A stretch of 64,000 nt of DNA, from positions 1 to 64,000 of the forward strand of contig CAKZPE010000019.1 in the NCBI GenBank assembly GCA_937138495.1, read 5' to 3'. This document shows, one piece after another, positions 1 to 9,426 of the stretch. How positions within the stretch are numbered: position 1 is the stretch's first letter; each line of letters starts with the position of its first letter. A program made the translations under genes and the position numbers. The DNA comes from an uncultured Oceanospirillaceae bacterium. GTDB taxonomy: Bacteria > Pseudomonadota > Gammaproteobacteria > Pseudomonadales > Balneatricaceae. Below the pieces are notes generated by a model. It was given only the letters and a program-made list of their open reading frames with translations, was not told the origin of the DNA and did no database searches.

Positions 1-1250
1 TGGCGCAACAGAAGCAGGCAGGCAAAGCGCTGGCACTGGCGGCGTATTCATCGTTTACCGGCGGTACCATTGGTGCACTGGCCCTGTTATTTGCGGCACC
101 GGCACTGGCGACAGTGTCGCTGAGTTTCCAGTCGACGGATTATTTTGCACTGATGGTGCTGGGCTTAACAGCGGTGGCTGCATTTGCCGGTAAAGGGCAG
201 GTGCTTAAAGCGCTGATCATGGCGGTATTCGGCCTGATGATCGCGACGGTGGGAACCGATCTGAGTTCAGGCGCGCCGCGGTATACCTTCGGCAGTGTGG
301 ATCTGATCGATGGTGTGAGCTTTCTGTTACTGGCCATGGCGACGTTTGCCCTGACTGAAGTTGTCATGACGGTGTTAAAAGGGGAGCACCGTGATGAAGA
401 AGAGCAGGTGGATATGAGCCAGCTGGGCAGTATGAAGCTCAGTAAAGAGGAAGTGCTGCACATTGCACCGACGGTCGGGCGCAGTTCCGTGTTCGGTTTT
501 CTGGTGGGGATCCTGCCGGGGGCCGGTGCGACCATCGCGTCTTTTCTGGCCTATGGTCTGGAACGTAATCTGGCGTCGGCGAAGGAGCGGCTGAAGTTTG
601 GTAAAGGGGCCTTACGGGGGCTGGCTGCGCCGGAATCAGCCAATAATGCGGCGTCTACCGGTTCTTTTGTACCGCTGCTGACACTGGGTATTCCGGGCTC
701 CGGTACAACGGCAATCATGCTGGGGGCGCTGATTGCTTACGGCATTCAGCCGGGGCCGCGGTTATTCATTGATAATCCGGATGTGTTCTGGTCAGTCATT
801 ATTTCAATGTACTTCGGTAATCTGGTGTTGCTGATCCTGAACCTGCCGCTGATCCCGTATATCTCCCGTCTGCTGGTCATTCCACGGCCGATTCTGATTC
901 CGCTGATCCTGTTCTTCTCGATCACCGGGGTCTATCTGGTGAGCTTTAACAGTTTCGATATTCATATGATGGCGATCATCACATTGATTGCGATCTTTCT
1001 GAAGCTGCTGAACTTCCCGATGGCACCGATGCTGCTGGGTTTCATTCTCGGTGGCCTGATGGAAACGAATCTTAGCCGGGCGCTGATCATTTCTGACGGC
1101 AGTATGGCCTTCCTGTGGGAACGTCCGCTGACGCTGGCAATTATGATTATTGCTGCGCTGATGTTGTTTATGACGCCGCTGATCGAACTGATGAAGAAGT
1201 TTCGTTCTGATCACGGTGTGGAAGAATCTGTGGGAAAAGGCGAGGGTTAA
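1..1250 (+). CDS. tctA: Tripartite tricarboxylate transporter large permease TctA, 5' truncated by the window edge
   Basis: The reading frame is open from the first bases, so the true start lies outside; about 415 residues are visible of a family usually near 500. TctA is the large inner-membrane permease of tripartite tricarboxylate transporters and works with a small permease (TctB) and a periplasmic binding protein (TctC) to import citrate-like acids. The visible part has many hydrophobic segments and the glycine/proline-rich family signature (GILPGAGATIASFLAYG, then PESANNAASTGSFVPLLTLGIPGS). No tctB or tctC follows; the frame ends just before a strong terminator, so the partners are presumably upstream. 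The family call is confident; the substrate cannot be told. Confidence 0.9.
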   Translation, partial: AQQKQAGKALALAAYSSFTGGTIGALALLFAAPALATVSLSFQSTDYFALMVLGLTAVAAFAGKGQVLKALIMAVFGLMIATVGTDLSSGAPRYTFGSVDLIDGVSFLLLAMATFALTEVVMTVLKGEHRDEEEQVDMSQLGSMKLSKEEVLHIAPTVGRSSVFGFLVGILPGAGATIASFLAYGLERNLASAKERLKFGKGALRGLAAPESANNAASTGSFVPLLTLGIPGSGTTAIMLGALIAYGIQPGPRLFIDNPDVFWSVIISMYFGNLVLLILNLPLIPYISRLLVIPRPILIPLILFFSITGVYLVSFNSFDIHMMAIITLIAIFLKLLNFPMAPMLLGFILGGLMETNLSRALIISDGSMAFLWERPLTLAIMIIAALMLFMTPLIELMKKFRSDHGVEESVGKGEG

Positions 1251-1283
1251 TCGTCCACCCAATAATCTGATGTGAAGTGCACC

Positions 1284-1323
1284 AAAAAGCCTTCTGCTGG
1301 CCGTCAGCAGAAGGCTTTTTTTT
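1284..1323 (+). terminator. Rho-independent terminator after tctA
   Basis: A perfect 16-bp stem (1284-1299 with 1305-1320) with a 5-base loop runs into a T-tract ending at 1323. It closes the tctA transcript. Confidence 0.9.
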
Positions 1324-1554
1324 ATGCCTGAAAGGGGAGCAGCAGATGCTTTGTTCAGCCGAAGCGGATACCGTCAGAATTCTTTACCCGTTGCCTGTTG
1401 GCGACACTGTTGAATAAATCCGACGTTCTGTGAAGAAAAGATGCTCCATGCTGGAGTGAGTGTATGCTTTGTTGTAGATTGTAGGACAATCCTATAAAAC
1501 AATAAAATCTGCCTGTATTGTGGAAAACCGATGCACCGCAGGAGTGAGGCACTT
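1324..1554. other. Intergenic region upstream of the class II aldolase
   Basis: This stretch follows the tctA terminator and presumably holds the promoter of the aldolase gene. AT-rich tracts occur near 1480-1510. I see no convincing operator, repeat or small gene. Confidence 0.4.
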
Positions 1555-2283
1555 ATGTCGCAGGAACAGCAATTACGTATCGATCTGGCAGCCGCTTTCA
1601 GGCTGATTCATGAACTGGATATGCATGAATCAGTGGCTAACCATTTAAGTGCGGCAGTCTCGCCGGACGGTAAACAATTTCTGATGAACCGTCGCTGGAT
1701 GCATTTTGCCAATGTTACCGCCAGTAATCTGCAGTTGCTGGACAGTGAAGACGGCAGCATTATGCAAACCGATGATGCGCCGGATGCGTCTGCCTGGGCC
1801 ATTCATGGCAATGTGCATAAAGCTTTTAGCCACGCCCGGGTGATTCTGCATGTGCATTCTACGTATGCGACGGCGCTGTCGACCCTTAAAGATCCGCGTA
1901 TTTTACCGTTGGATAATAATACTGCCCGGTTCTTCAACCGCATTGCGTATGATACGAACTTTGGTGGCATCGCGACCAGTGATGAAGAAGGTAAGCGCAT
2001 CATGGATACCTTCGAGGGCAAGAAAGCGCTGATGATGGGGAACCATGGTATTTCGGTGGTGGGTGAAACCGTTGCCGAAGCGTTTGAGAGCCTGTATTAC
2101 CTGGAGAAAGCCTGTAAAACCATGATACTGGCATATTCTACCGGCCAGCCGCTGAATGTCTTACCGGATGACCTGGCGGAAGAAACCGCTGCCAGCTGGG
2201 ATGCGTTCAAAGGGGCCGGTGATGCCCACTTTGAACAGTTGAAAGCCATGCTGGATAAGAAAGATCCGTCTTATCGGGATTAA
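1555..2283 (+). CDS. Class II aldolase/adducin family protein
   Basis: This 242-residue protein has the class II aldolase fold signature: an early serine/asparagine-rich loop (HESVANHLSAAV), the metal-ligand pair in HVHSTYATALS, and a later MGNHGISVVGETVAEAF carrying another ligand histidine. Family members cleave or decarboxylate small sugar-phosphate or hydroxy-acid substrates using Zn2+; many marine homologues have no assigned substrate. The ATG at 1555 was chosen because AGGAG at 1540-1544 sits 10 bases upstream; an in-frame ATG at 1531 has no such site. It is a single-gene unit after the tctA terminator. The link with carboxylate transport is only positional. Confidence 0.85.
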   Translation: MSQEQQLRIDLAAAFRLIHELDMHESVANHLSAAVSPDGKQFLMNRRWMHFANVTASNLQLLDSEDGSIMQTDDAPDASAWAIHGNVHKAFSHARVILHVHSTYATALSTLKDPRILPLDNNTARFFNRIAYDTNFGGIATSDEEGKRIMDTFEGKKALMMGNHGISVVGETVAEAFESLYYLEKACKTMILAYSTGQPLNVLPDDLAEETAASWDAFKGAGDAHFEQLKAMLDKKDPSYRD

Positions 2284-2355
2284 CCGCCCGCTTATGGATT
2301 TAAAGAAGCAGCCTCTGGCTGCTTTTTTGTTGGGTGATGTCTCTGAACTGAGAGG

Positions 2356-3279
2356 TTATTTCTGCCGGACGGCCAGTACTCCGGCAGTGACAATCAGTGC
2401 CATCCCGCTGAGAGTGAAAATATCCGGAATTTCGGCGAAGAACAGAATGCCCCACACGGTCAGGAAGGCCAGATAGCTGTAATCAAATGTGGCGACGGTT
2501 GCGCTTGGGCCGTTCTGATAGGCATAAGCCCCACCTACGGCACCGATTACGGCCGCCACTGCCAGTGCACTCATGGCCAGCCACTGAACAATGCCCATGT
2601 CGGTCCAGGTGCCGAATATAAACTGATTACCGGTGTTTTGCAGGGCGTCAGGCCATAGCAGTGGGAAACCGATGCTGGCAACAGCCCCCACTATAAATAT
2701 TGTCAGGTGCAGGCTTAGCCCCAGTACCAGGGGGCTTTCCTGCTGACACTTTGCCCGGGTCAGTACCATGGAAAGCGCATAGAGAATAGCGCCCACCAGT
2801 GGCAGCAGAGCTGTCAGGCTAAAGTCATCGGCACCGGGGCGCAGCATGATCAGCACGCCGGTAAAGCCCAGCCCGATGGCGAGCCAGCCCAGTGGGCGAA
2901 TATGTTCCCCCAGAAAGCAGGCGGCGAACAAGGTGATAAACAGGGGCAGGGTGTAGAAGGTTGCGCCGGCCACAGACAGATCAATGGTCGGCAGCGCGGC
3001 ATAATACGCGATCCACTGAAAGGTCAGCATCAGGCTGCGCAGCGCCACCCAGCCCCGGGCTTTAGGGCGGAAGCCGGGTTCTTTCGGTAAGAAGTGAATC
3101 AGTAAGATCAGTGGTATGACAGCAACAATGCTGCGCATCACAAACAGCTGCCAGAGTGGAAATGAAAGACTGAGTGCCTTGATCAGCGCGTCCCCCAGCG
3201 ACAGTGCAAACACTGCCAGCAGGATGGCACCGATAGGGTACATAAGCTTGACCTGAGCCTGAGGCAGGGCCTGATTCAT
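2356..3279 (-). CDS. DMT-superfamily (EamA) transporter
   Basis: The protein has about 307 residues and ten predicted hydrophobic helices arranged as two EamA repeats. The first contains VMRSIVAVIPLILL and the second has GAYAYQNGPSATVATFDYSYLAF near its end, a motif typical of the RhaT/RarD-like drug/metabolite exporters. These are inner-membrane exporters of metabolites or amino acids; the substrate is not predictable. The start at 3279 has an AGGAA site 8 bases upstream; the frame also extends to 3345 but that extension is basic and unlike the family. It converges on the aldolase gene. Confidence 0.85.
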   Translation of the reverse strand: MNQALPQAQVKLMYPIGAILLAVFALSLGDALIKALSLSFPLWQLFVMRSIVAVIPLILLIHFLPKEPGFRPKARGWVALRSLMLTFQWIAYYAALPTIDLSVAGATFYTLPLFITLFAACFLGEHIRPLGWLAIGLGFTGVLIMLRPGADDFSLTALLPLVGAILYALSMVLTRAKCQQESPLVLGLSLHLTIFIVGAVASIGFPLLWPDALQNTGNQFIFGTWTDMGIVQWLAMSALAVAAVIGAVGGAYAYQNGPSATVATFDYSYLAFLTVWGILFFAEIPDIFTLSGMALIVTAGVLAVRQK

Positions 3280-3414
3280 AGACTGTATTCCTGTGATTTT
3301 TATTCTTATGCGGGCAATAACTGCACGTCGGAGGGCTCCGATCATACGGTCAGAAGATAGCCGCTGGCAACTGCCTGGGGTGGCCGCTAGGGGAGAGCGT
3401 ATAAATGGTTTGCT

Positions 3415-4758
3415 TTACTCAGGGGTATAAAACCGGATGCACTGTTTGCCTTCCTGCTTGGCCTGGTACATGGCCTGATCGGCCAGTTCTACCAGTTCAT
3501 GCATATTGCGGGTGTTGGACGGGTAATGGCTGATGCCAATACTGGCACTGACCTGAATGTTCTGTTCCAGCCGGGCACTGCACAGCCGCAGGGTGTTCTT
3601 GGCAATCCGCTCGAGAATGTCTTTATTGGCGTTGGCAATGGCGAGGACGAATTCGTCACCGCCAAAGCGGATGACCAGATCGTTTTCCCGCAGCGACAGT
3701 TGCAGTTCGTTGGCGATGTGCCGTAGCAGTTCGTCACCCCGCGGGTGACCGAGGGTATCGTTTACCGCTTTAAAACCGTCCAGATCAATAAACAGAATTC
3801 CCAGTGACGTGTGGTTACGTCTGGCTTCGCCGAACAGCACCGGCAATTGTTGCTCCAGTAAACGCCGGTTCCCGAGCCCGGTAAGGGTATCCGTCATCGA
3901 TTCGGTTTTATGGAAGTAATGCTGTTCGTGATAATGGCGCAGGGCATAGATCAGCACACTGATCAGTAACAGGCCGGCCAGTACGTAAATGGCGAGCCAG
4001 GTTTGCTGCTGCTCACGGTGTTCATCCAAAAAGGCCAGGTGTTCAGAAAACAGCTTATTGAAGGCCTCTATTTTAGGTTGCATTGCCATGCTTTCTAATT
4101 GCTGGCTGAGCTTGATGTTGTTGTCCCGGTGCATATTCAGCAGGCTCAGGTGTTTGAGCATGTTGTTCCACAGGGGGTGTAACCCGTCTGGTAATAAACC
4201 ACTGTCAGGGATGACCTGATTGGTTTCGACCCGGTAGTCCACCAGTTGGTTGGTGAGGCTCTGGATAACTTCATTTTGCAGGTAGTTACGAAACAGAATG
4301 CTGGTTTCCTGAGTGATCTGGCGATGTTGTTTGGCTGTTTCCAGCCCGCTGAACATCAGCTCGATCAGGTTGGGCAGGTAGTTAAGTGAGTTTCGCAGCA
4401 GTGCATTATTGGATTTGAGTTGCTCAATGAGCGGGAACTTCTTTTTCAGGTTGGCCTGAAGTTCCGGGATACAGGGCGCCAGAGTTTCAGGCAGCGAAGG
4501 GGGGGAGGCTAACTGAGCCTTATATTCTGTATAGACTGAATTCAGGTCGTCATAACTGCGGAAGTACCAGCTGTCCATGAGCAGAATCTGTTTTTCCAGC
4601 TTAGCGTCCAGCTGCTCTAATTTGCTGATATATTGATTAATCTCAGCCTGTTGATGGCGTTCTGAACTGGTTTTGTCCTGAACAAACAGAAACAGCAGCG
4701 CCAGCCCCAGGATGGCCAGTAGAATACTGAAGATGATGCGGCTTTGCAGTGTGCTCAT
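3415..4758 (-). CDS. Membrane diguanylate cyclase with periplasmic sensor and intact GGDEF domain
   Basis: The 447-residue protein has an N-terminal membrane helix (about 8-27), a periplasmic helical sensor of about 220 residues with no recognised family, a second helix (about 255-275), and a C-terminal GGDEF domain. The catalytic motif is canonical GGDEF (366-370). An RxxD inhibitory site (REND, 357-360) lies five residues before it, so the enzyme should make c-di-GMP from GTP and be product-inhibited. Its ATG overlaps the TGA of the upstream diheme cytochrome gene (ATGA), so the two are translationally coupled. This suggests the peroxidase-like partner supplies or modifies the periplasmic signal. 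The catalytic call is firm; the ligand is unknown. Confidence 0.92.
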   Translation of the reverse strand: MSTLQSRIIFSILLAILGLALLFLFVQDKTSSERHQQAEINQYISKLEQLDAKLEKQILLMDSWYFRSYDDLNSVYTEYKAQLASPPSLPETLAPCIPELQANLKKKFPLIEQLKSNNALLRNSLNYLPNLIELMFSGLETAKQHRQITQETSILFRNYLQNEVIQSLTNQLVDYRVETNQVIPDSGLLPDGLHPLWNNMLKHLSLLNMHRDNNIKLSQQLESMAMQPKIEAFNKLFSEHLAFLDEHREQQQTWLAIYVLAGLLLISVLIYALRHYHEQHYFHKTESMTDTLTGLGNRRLLEQQLPVLFGEARRNHTSLGILFIDLDGFKAVNDTLGHPRGDELLRHIANELQLSLRENDLVIRFGGDEFVLAIANANKDILERIAKNTLRLCSARLEQNIQVSASIGISHYPSNTRNMHELVELADQAMYQAKQEGKQCIRFYTPE

Positions 4759-5798
4759 GGTATTAATGTCGGATGAGGCGAACCACTGAGGCTTTGCAGA
4801 AAGGCAACAATGAGCGTGATATCTGAGGATGGAATTTCGCGGCCTAACTGGTGTTTGGACATCAGGCTTACAGCTTCTTCGAGTGTACTGACGGAGCCGT
4901 CGTGAAAGTAAGGGGGCGTATCGGCAACGTTACGCAGGCTGGGAACCCGGAAGACCTGAATATCTGCTTCGTTATGGGTGGTGTTATAGCGGCCCAGGCT
5001 TGCTTGCGAGCGATCATTCGGGTCGTAAGTATAAGGTTCTATCACGCCGATTTTCTGTAACAGGTTGCCACCAATATTTTGTCCCTGGTGGCAGGATATA
5101 CAACCATAACGTTTGAACAGTTCGTAGCCGAGCTTGGCATCTTCACTGATTGCACCGTTATCGCCCTGCTGGAAGGCGTCGAACGGTGATGGAGTCGTGA
5201 GTGCTGTTTCATACGTTGCTATTGCGTGCATGACCGTTTGTCGCGTAATCCCTTCCGGATAAATAATGTCAAAACGCTGGCGGTATTCAGAGTGCTGTTG
5301 AAGGCGTGCAGTAATTTCATTCCAACTGAGCCCCATGACTGTTTTTTTGGTCACCAGAGCGTCTATCTGTTGTGCTATTGATGAAAACTGGCCTTCCCAG
5401 CCAAGTATATAGTTGGCAGATAAATTAAAAACAGAGCTGGAGTTATATCTGCTTGGCTGGCCGTTATACATGAGTGTGGTGGCGTCAGGAAAACTGCCGC
5501 CGTGGCTGAACTGGTGACAGGATGCACAGGTTGTTTTGCGGTCTTCAGATAATATCGGATCAAAGAATAACTGCTTGCCCAACAGCATTTCCGGCGTGAT
5601 TTTCTCCGGATACTTAACGGCAGACACCGGCTCGCGGGCGTGACTGACTCCAGCCAGTACCAGCTGTAAAACCAATATCCATATCAGGGAGGTTAGTTGA
5701 AATACTCTCTGCCGCAATGATTGGGTCCGTCGGTATAAGTTATTATTATCAGTATCCGTACTGCGGGTGATGACAGGCTTTGCTGTGTTGCGCACCAT
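4755..5798 (-). CDS. Diheme cytochrome c peroxidase-family protein (CcpA/MauG-like)
   Basis: Two CxxCH haem motifs are present (CASCH near residue 91 and CISCH in the C-terminal half), with the family's GKQLFFDPILS, GWEGQFSSIAQQ and VPSLRNVADTPPYFHDGS stretches. Such periplasmic enzymes reduce H2O2 with electrons from cytochrome c, or oxidise protein substrates in the MauG branch. A hydrophobic segment (about 32-54) ending VSHA looks like a signal peptide or anchor with a long n-region. The start is uncertain: ATG 5798 gives 347 residues, the usual size, but ATG 5846 and a TTG at 5933 are also open. Its stop overlaps the start of the downstream diguanylate cyclase. It lies in the same direction as the chemoreceptor upstream. 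Confidence 0.85.
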   Translation of the reverse strand: MVRNTAKPVITRSTDTDNNNLYRRTQSLRQRVFQLTSLIWILVLQLVLAGVSHAREPVSAVKYPEKITPEMLLGKQLFFDPILSEDRKTTCASCHQFSHGGSFPDATTLMYNGQPSRYNSSSVFNLSANYILGWEGQFSSIAQQIDALVTKKTVMGLSWNEITARLQQHSEYRQRFDIIYPEGITRQTVMHAIATYETALTTPSPFDAFQQGDNGAISEDAKLGYELFKRYGCISCHQGQNIGGNLLQKIGVIEPYTYDPNDRSQASLGRYNTTHNEADIQVFRVPSLRNVADTPPYFHDGSVSTLEEAVSLMSKHQLGREIPSSDITLIVAFLQSLSGSPHPTLIP

Positions 5799-6016
5799 GT
5801 GCCTGTCCGGCGTTGTCAGCCTGATTATTCCATTCAGGTTAAGCATCTTCAGGCAGATCCACCAGTGAGATCTAACCGTTCTGGTGAGTCGTGCTGGCAG
5901 TGCATCAGATAACCACACGAATTGTACAGACAATAAACGCCGGAAAAAATCAGGTATTTAAAGCACATGAATAGCCCGTGCTGGGTATTCATGTGCATAT
6001 TCAACGGCTTATGTGT

Positions 6017-8005
6017 TTATACCTGAAAACGTTGTACGCTGGCACTTAGCTGTTGCGAGGTGTCCTGTACCCCGTCAGAGCTGTTGCTCAGCTGCGCCAT
6101 ACTGTCGGCACTGTCGTTATAACGCTGCTGAATCTCCTGAATATTGTCGTTAATTTCATTAACTGTGGCTGACTGTTCTTCGGTCGCTGCCGCATTCTGA
6201 GTGTTCATGTCATTGATGGTGGATATCTGATCGATAATGCCGGTGAGCTGTTCCACCAGTGAACCGATACTGTCATGGGTTGCGACGGCTTTCTCCTGGC
6301 TCTGGGTCATTGCATTTACGGCTTTCTGGCTGCCGTTCTGCAGTTTATCGATCATCTCTTCAATGCGGATGGTGGATTCACGGGTCCGCTGCGCCAGCGT
6401 GCGTACTTCATCTGCCACCACGGCAAAGCCCCGTCCCTGTTCCCCGGCCCGTGCGGCTTCAATTGCCGCGTTCAGTGCCAGCAGGTTAGTCTGTTCAGAG
6501 ACCCCTTTGATCACATCCAGCACACTGCCGATTTCTTCACTGTCGCTGGCGACCTGACCGATAATGTCCCGGGTTTCAAGCAGGGTGTTATCCAGTGTGT
6601 TCACATCTTCACGGGTTTTTTGCAGCAGTTCTTTGCCGGATTCCGCGGAGATGTTGGTGGCATTTGACTGATCGGCTGCCATTGAGCAGTTAGCCGCCAC
6701 TTCCTGAATGGACGCGGCCATCTCGTACATGGCGGCGGCAACCATATTGGTCTGGTCCTGACCGCTGACCATTTGGGTACGGACATCCGATGAGACGGTC
6801 TGCATCGTCTCTACAGTGTTTTGCATGCTGTGGCCGGCTTGCTGGATGTCATCGACCAGTTGGCGGATACCGTCGACCATGTTGTTAAAGATGACGGCCA
6901 GACGGCCCAGATCATCTTCACTGCGCGGCGTGACTTTTACCCGCAGATTAGAATGTTCGCCTAACTGGGTCAGGCCCTCGATGATGTCTTTCATTTGCAG
7001 GGCTATCTGACGCTGGGTCATTACACTCAGTGCAATGGTGGCACTGATCACCAGAATGGCAGCAACCAGTACGCTGTAGAAAAGGTTATTGGCTTCGCTT
7101 TGCTTGCTGTTAACCAGATTGATCAGACCGGCAGACAGTGTGTCTTCAGCGTCTTTTAACAGGTTGATCCGGTTTGTGGCCTGTTTAAACCACAGGTTTG
7201 CATCAACGCCAAAGCCACTGTCAGCACCCCATGCAATCTTACGCATACGGGTGACTTCTGCGACCGCCGGGTTTTGCATCAGGCGGTTCACTTCCTGTTG
7301 ATTTGCCTGTGTGGCGAATTTACGGAATACCTGCATTAACGCGGTTTGTTCAACGGCCAGCGAAATATACTTTTCCTTTTCTGTGGCAGTGGCAACGTCT
7401 TTCACAAATACGCCACTTAATACGGCCCGTTCAATACCAGCACGCTCTTTGCTTTGCATCATGTAGAAGTATGCTGAGGCACGGTTTGCGATATCAACGT
7501 CTTCTACCATGTCTGATAAACCGGCGGTGATATTCAGCATTTTTCCGTTCAGAGCGGTTAAGAAGCCAATCGCCTGTGGAAGAGGGATACTCAGGGAAGA
7601 AATCTTTCCACGCATGCTTTCCAGTGCATTCAAATCTGAACTGATGGCATCCATACTTTGCCGAAGCCCGCCTGCTTTATGTATGGCGTGAGTCTTCGCT
7701 GCAACTGTTTTGTAGGATTTCAGGGCGGTGTCTGTATTGCGGCGCTGGTTGCTCAGTTCGGTGGTGAAACGCTGGCCTTTACTGCCCAGATAGATGGCTG
7801 ATGCACCCCGTTCTTTTTGTAATTCGTGTACCAGTTCACTGGCGGCGACAGACAACTCGATCAGGTGGGCGGCTTCCTGATTATTCACGACGGTGGTGTA
7901 TTTGTCAGAAAGGATGCTGGCCATGCATAAACACAGAATGCTCAGGGGCAGCAGAATGATGAGTTGCAGTTTGGATCTGATTGACAGATTCCTGAAAAAA
8001 GACAT
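6017..8005 (-). CDS. Methyl-accepting chemotaxis protein with NIT sensor domain
   Basis: This is a 662-residue transducer: membrane helix (about 12-30), a periplasmic sensor of about 270 residues, a second helix (about 308-330), HAMP, and a cytoplasmic signalling domain with the conserved hairpin [20 protein letters not shown]. The sensor starts [20 protein letters not shown], characteristic of the nitrate- and nitrite-sensing (NIT) family, so nitrate/nitrite or a similar small ligand is a reasonable guess. No C-terminal CheR-tether pentapeptide is present (it ends SVQRFQV). An AAGGAG site lies 7 bases before the ATG. It reads toward the peroxidase/diguanylate cyclase pair. Confidence 0.92.
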   Translation of the reverse strand: MSFFRNLSIRSKLQLIILLPLSILCLCMASILSDKYTTVVNNQEAAHLIELSVAASELVHELQKERGASAIYLGSKGQRFTTELSNQRRNTDTALKSYKTVAAKTHAIHKAGGLRQSMDAISSDLNALESMRGKISSLSIPLPQAIGFLTALNGKMLNITAGLSDMVEDVDIANRASAYFYMMQSKERAGIERAVLSGVFVKDVATATEKEKYISLAVEQTALMQVFRKFATQANQQEVNRLMQNPAVAEVTRMRKIAWGADSGFGVDANLWFKQATNRINLLKDAEDTLSAGLINLVNSKQSEANNLFYSVLVAAILVISATIALSVMTQRQIALQMKDIIEGLTQLGEHSNLRVKVTPRSEDDLGRLAVIFNNMVDGIRQLVDDIQQAGHSMQNTVETMQTVSSDVRTQMVSGQDQTNMVAAAMYEMAASIQEVAANCSMAADQSNATNISAESGKELLQKTREDVNTLDNTLLETRDIIGQVASDSEEIGSVLDVIKGVSEQTNLLALNAAIEAARAGEQGRGFAVVADEVRTLAQRTRESTIRIEEMIDKLQNGSQKAVNAMTQSQEKAVATHDSIGSLVEQLTGIIDQISTINDMNTQNAAATEEQSATVNEINDNIQEIQQRYNDSADSMAQLSNSSDGVQDTSQQLSASVQRFQV

Positions 8006-8438
8006 AACAGCTCCTTAGGGAAGAACGCCCTAATCTATGAAAACAACATTTTATTGCTGGACTGCATAGGTTTGACTGGCCGTTAAGTGCCAGCGGTCCA
8101 TCGCGTGCTACATGGTGGGAATCATACATTATATATAATGCATTTAAACCAGCGTTTGTATACTTTGTAACCCAAATTGTGTGTGCATTTGTCGGGCAAA
8201 AAAAACTTTAAAAAACAATATATTTACGCGAAGTGTTTCATATAATTACCGCTCGATTTTTGATATTCATCAAAAAAATCCGACTAAAGTTGAATGCTTA
8301 AGTACTGTGCTACCCATTTTGAAAAAAACAGACTTTATCCGGATGCTCCGGACGGTTAAAAGCCCTGTCTGCGTATGGACTGTCTGCCATGCTGAGGTAA
8401 ACTTGGCCGCGTCTTCGCTGCATTAAGAGAATTGCCGG
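8006..8438. other. Intergenic region between divergent chemoreceptor and trmK genes
   Basis: About 430 bases with AT-rich patches (for example 8125-8140 and 8200-8225) that could provide divergent promoters. I found no convincing operator, terminator or small gene. Confidence 0.4.
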
Positions 8439-9113
8439 ATGAAAGTCAGCCTGCGTATAGAGCAACTCAGTGCCATGGTGTGCAAACCCTACACTCATGT
8501 TTGGGATTGCTGCTGTGATCACGGTTTTCTGGGGCAGTTATTGCTTGAGCGTGAACAGGCAGGTTGTGTCCATTTTGTGGATGTGGTGCCAGCTTTAATG
8601 CAGCAGCTGGAAGTCCGGCTGGAGCAGGACTATAGCCGGCATAGCTGGCTGGTGCATTGTCTGGATGTCGCACAGTTGCCGCTGGATAAATATACGGATG
8701 ATCAGGCTCCTCAACTGATTATGATTGCCGGAGTAGGCGGGGATCTGCTGGTGGACCTTGTGACGGCTATCCGGCAGGCACATCCGGGCTTGCCGCTGGA
8801 GTTTTTGCTCTGCCCTGTGTATCACAACTATAAAGTTCGCAGAGCTCTGGCTGGCTTGTCCCTGGGCTTAGTAAACGAATGTTTGCTGGAAGATAAACAG
8901 CGTTTTTATGAGATTTTGCATGTGTCCACTGAATCCGCTGAGCCGGTCAGTGCGGTGGGTGATCGCATGTGGGACTTCAGCAGTGCGGTGCATCAGTCTT
9001 ATCTGCTGCAAACGATCAGCCACTATCAGCGAATGAGTGGTAATCCCCGGCAGGATGTCAGCGCTGAGTTAACAGCGTATCAGGGGTTACTGCCGGATTT
9101 TGTGTGTAGCTGA
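8439..9113 (+). CDS. trmK: tRNA (adenine(22)-N(1))-methyltransferase-type SAM enzyme (TrmK family)
   Basis: The 224-residue protein matches the TrmK (DUF633) pattern: an N-terminal SLRIEQLSAMV helix, a SAM-binding motif I variant (VWDCCCDHGFLG), and the family motif IAGVGGDLL where Bacillus TrmK has IAGMGG. It ends with KQRFYEILHV, matching the family's conserved Y-E-(I/V)-L strand. TrmK methylates A22 in the D-loop of some tRNAs. The cysteine-rich motif I (CCCDHG) is less usual, but the Asp-His pair of the family is kept. It is monocistronic and divergent from the chemoreceptor. Confidence 0.75.
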   Translation: MKVSLRIEQLSAMVCKPYTHVWDCCCDHGFLGQLLLEREQAGCVHFVDVVPALMQQLEVRLEQDYSRHSWLVHCLDVAQLPLDKYTDDQAPQLIMIAGVGGDLLVDLVTAIRQAHPGLPLEFLLCPVYHNYKVRRALAGLSLGLVNECLLEDKQRFYEILHVSTESAEPVSAVGDRMWDFSSAVHQSYLLQTISHYQRMSGNPRQDVSAELTAYQGLLPDFVCS

Positions 9114-9426
9114 TGGCCTGGATACCGGGGAACTCTTCACTTATACCCTGATGATTTATAAGTCTTTTCCTGTTGTTAGCACATAATCTTCTACTTCTCC
9201 CCTCAAAATGGTCAATCAAGTAGCGTTGTCACTGTTCAAAGTGTCGCTAACCCTCCTATGCTGTATGCGGATGTAAGCCGTTGTTTACCCGGGGTGAAGA
9301 ATGAGTAACACGGCAGGTATTACCTGATTGCATCCGAACATAGACTCTGGACGCTGTTCCTTCAGGGATACGGAAATAAGAAAAAAGTCTGGACTGATTG
9401 CTGGGAAAACGCATGGGAGAGTGTGC
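9114..9426. other. Intergenic region between trmK and the PAS chemoreceptor
   Basis: About 310 bases containing the presumed promoter of the chemoreceptor. No hairpin terminator, operator or small gene was recognised. Confidence 0.4.
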
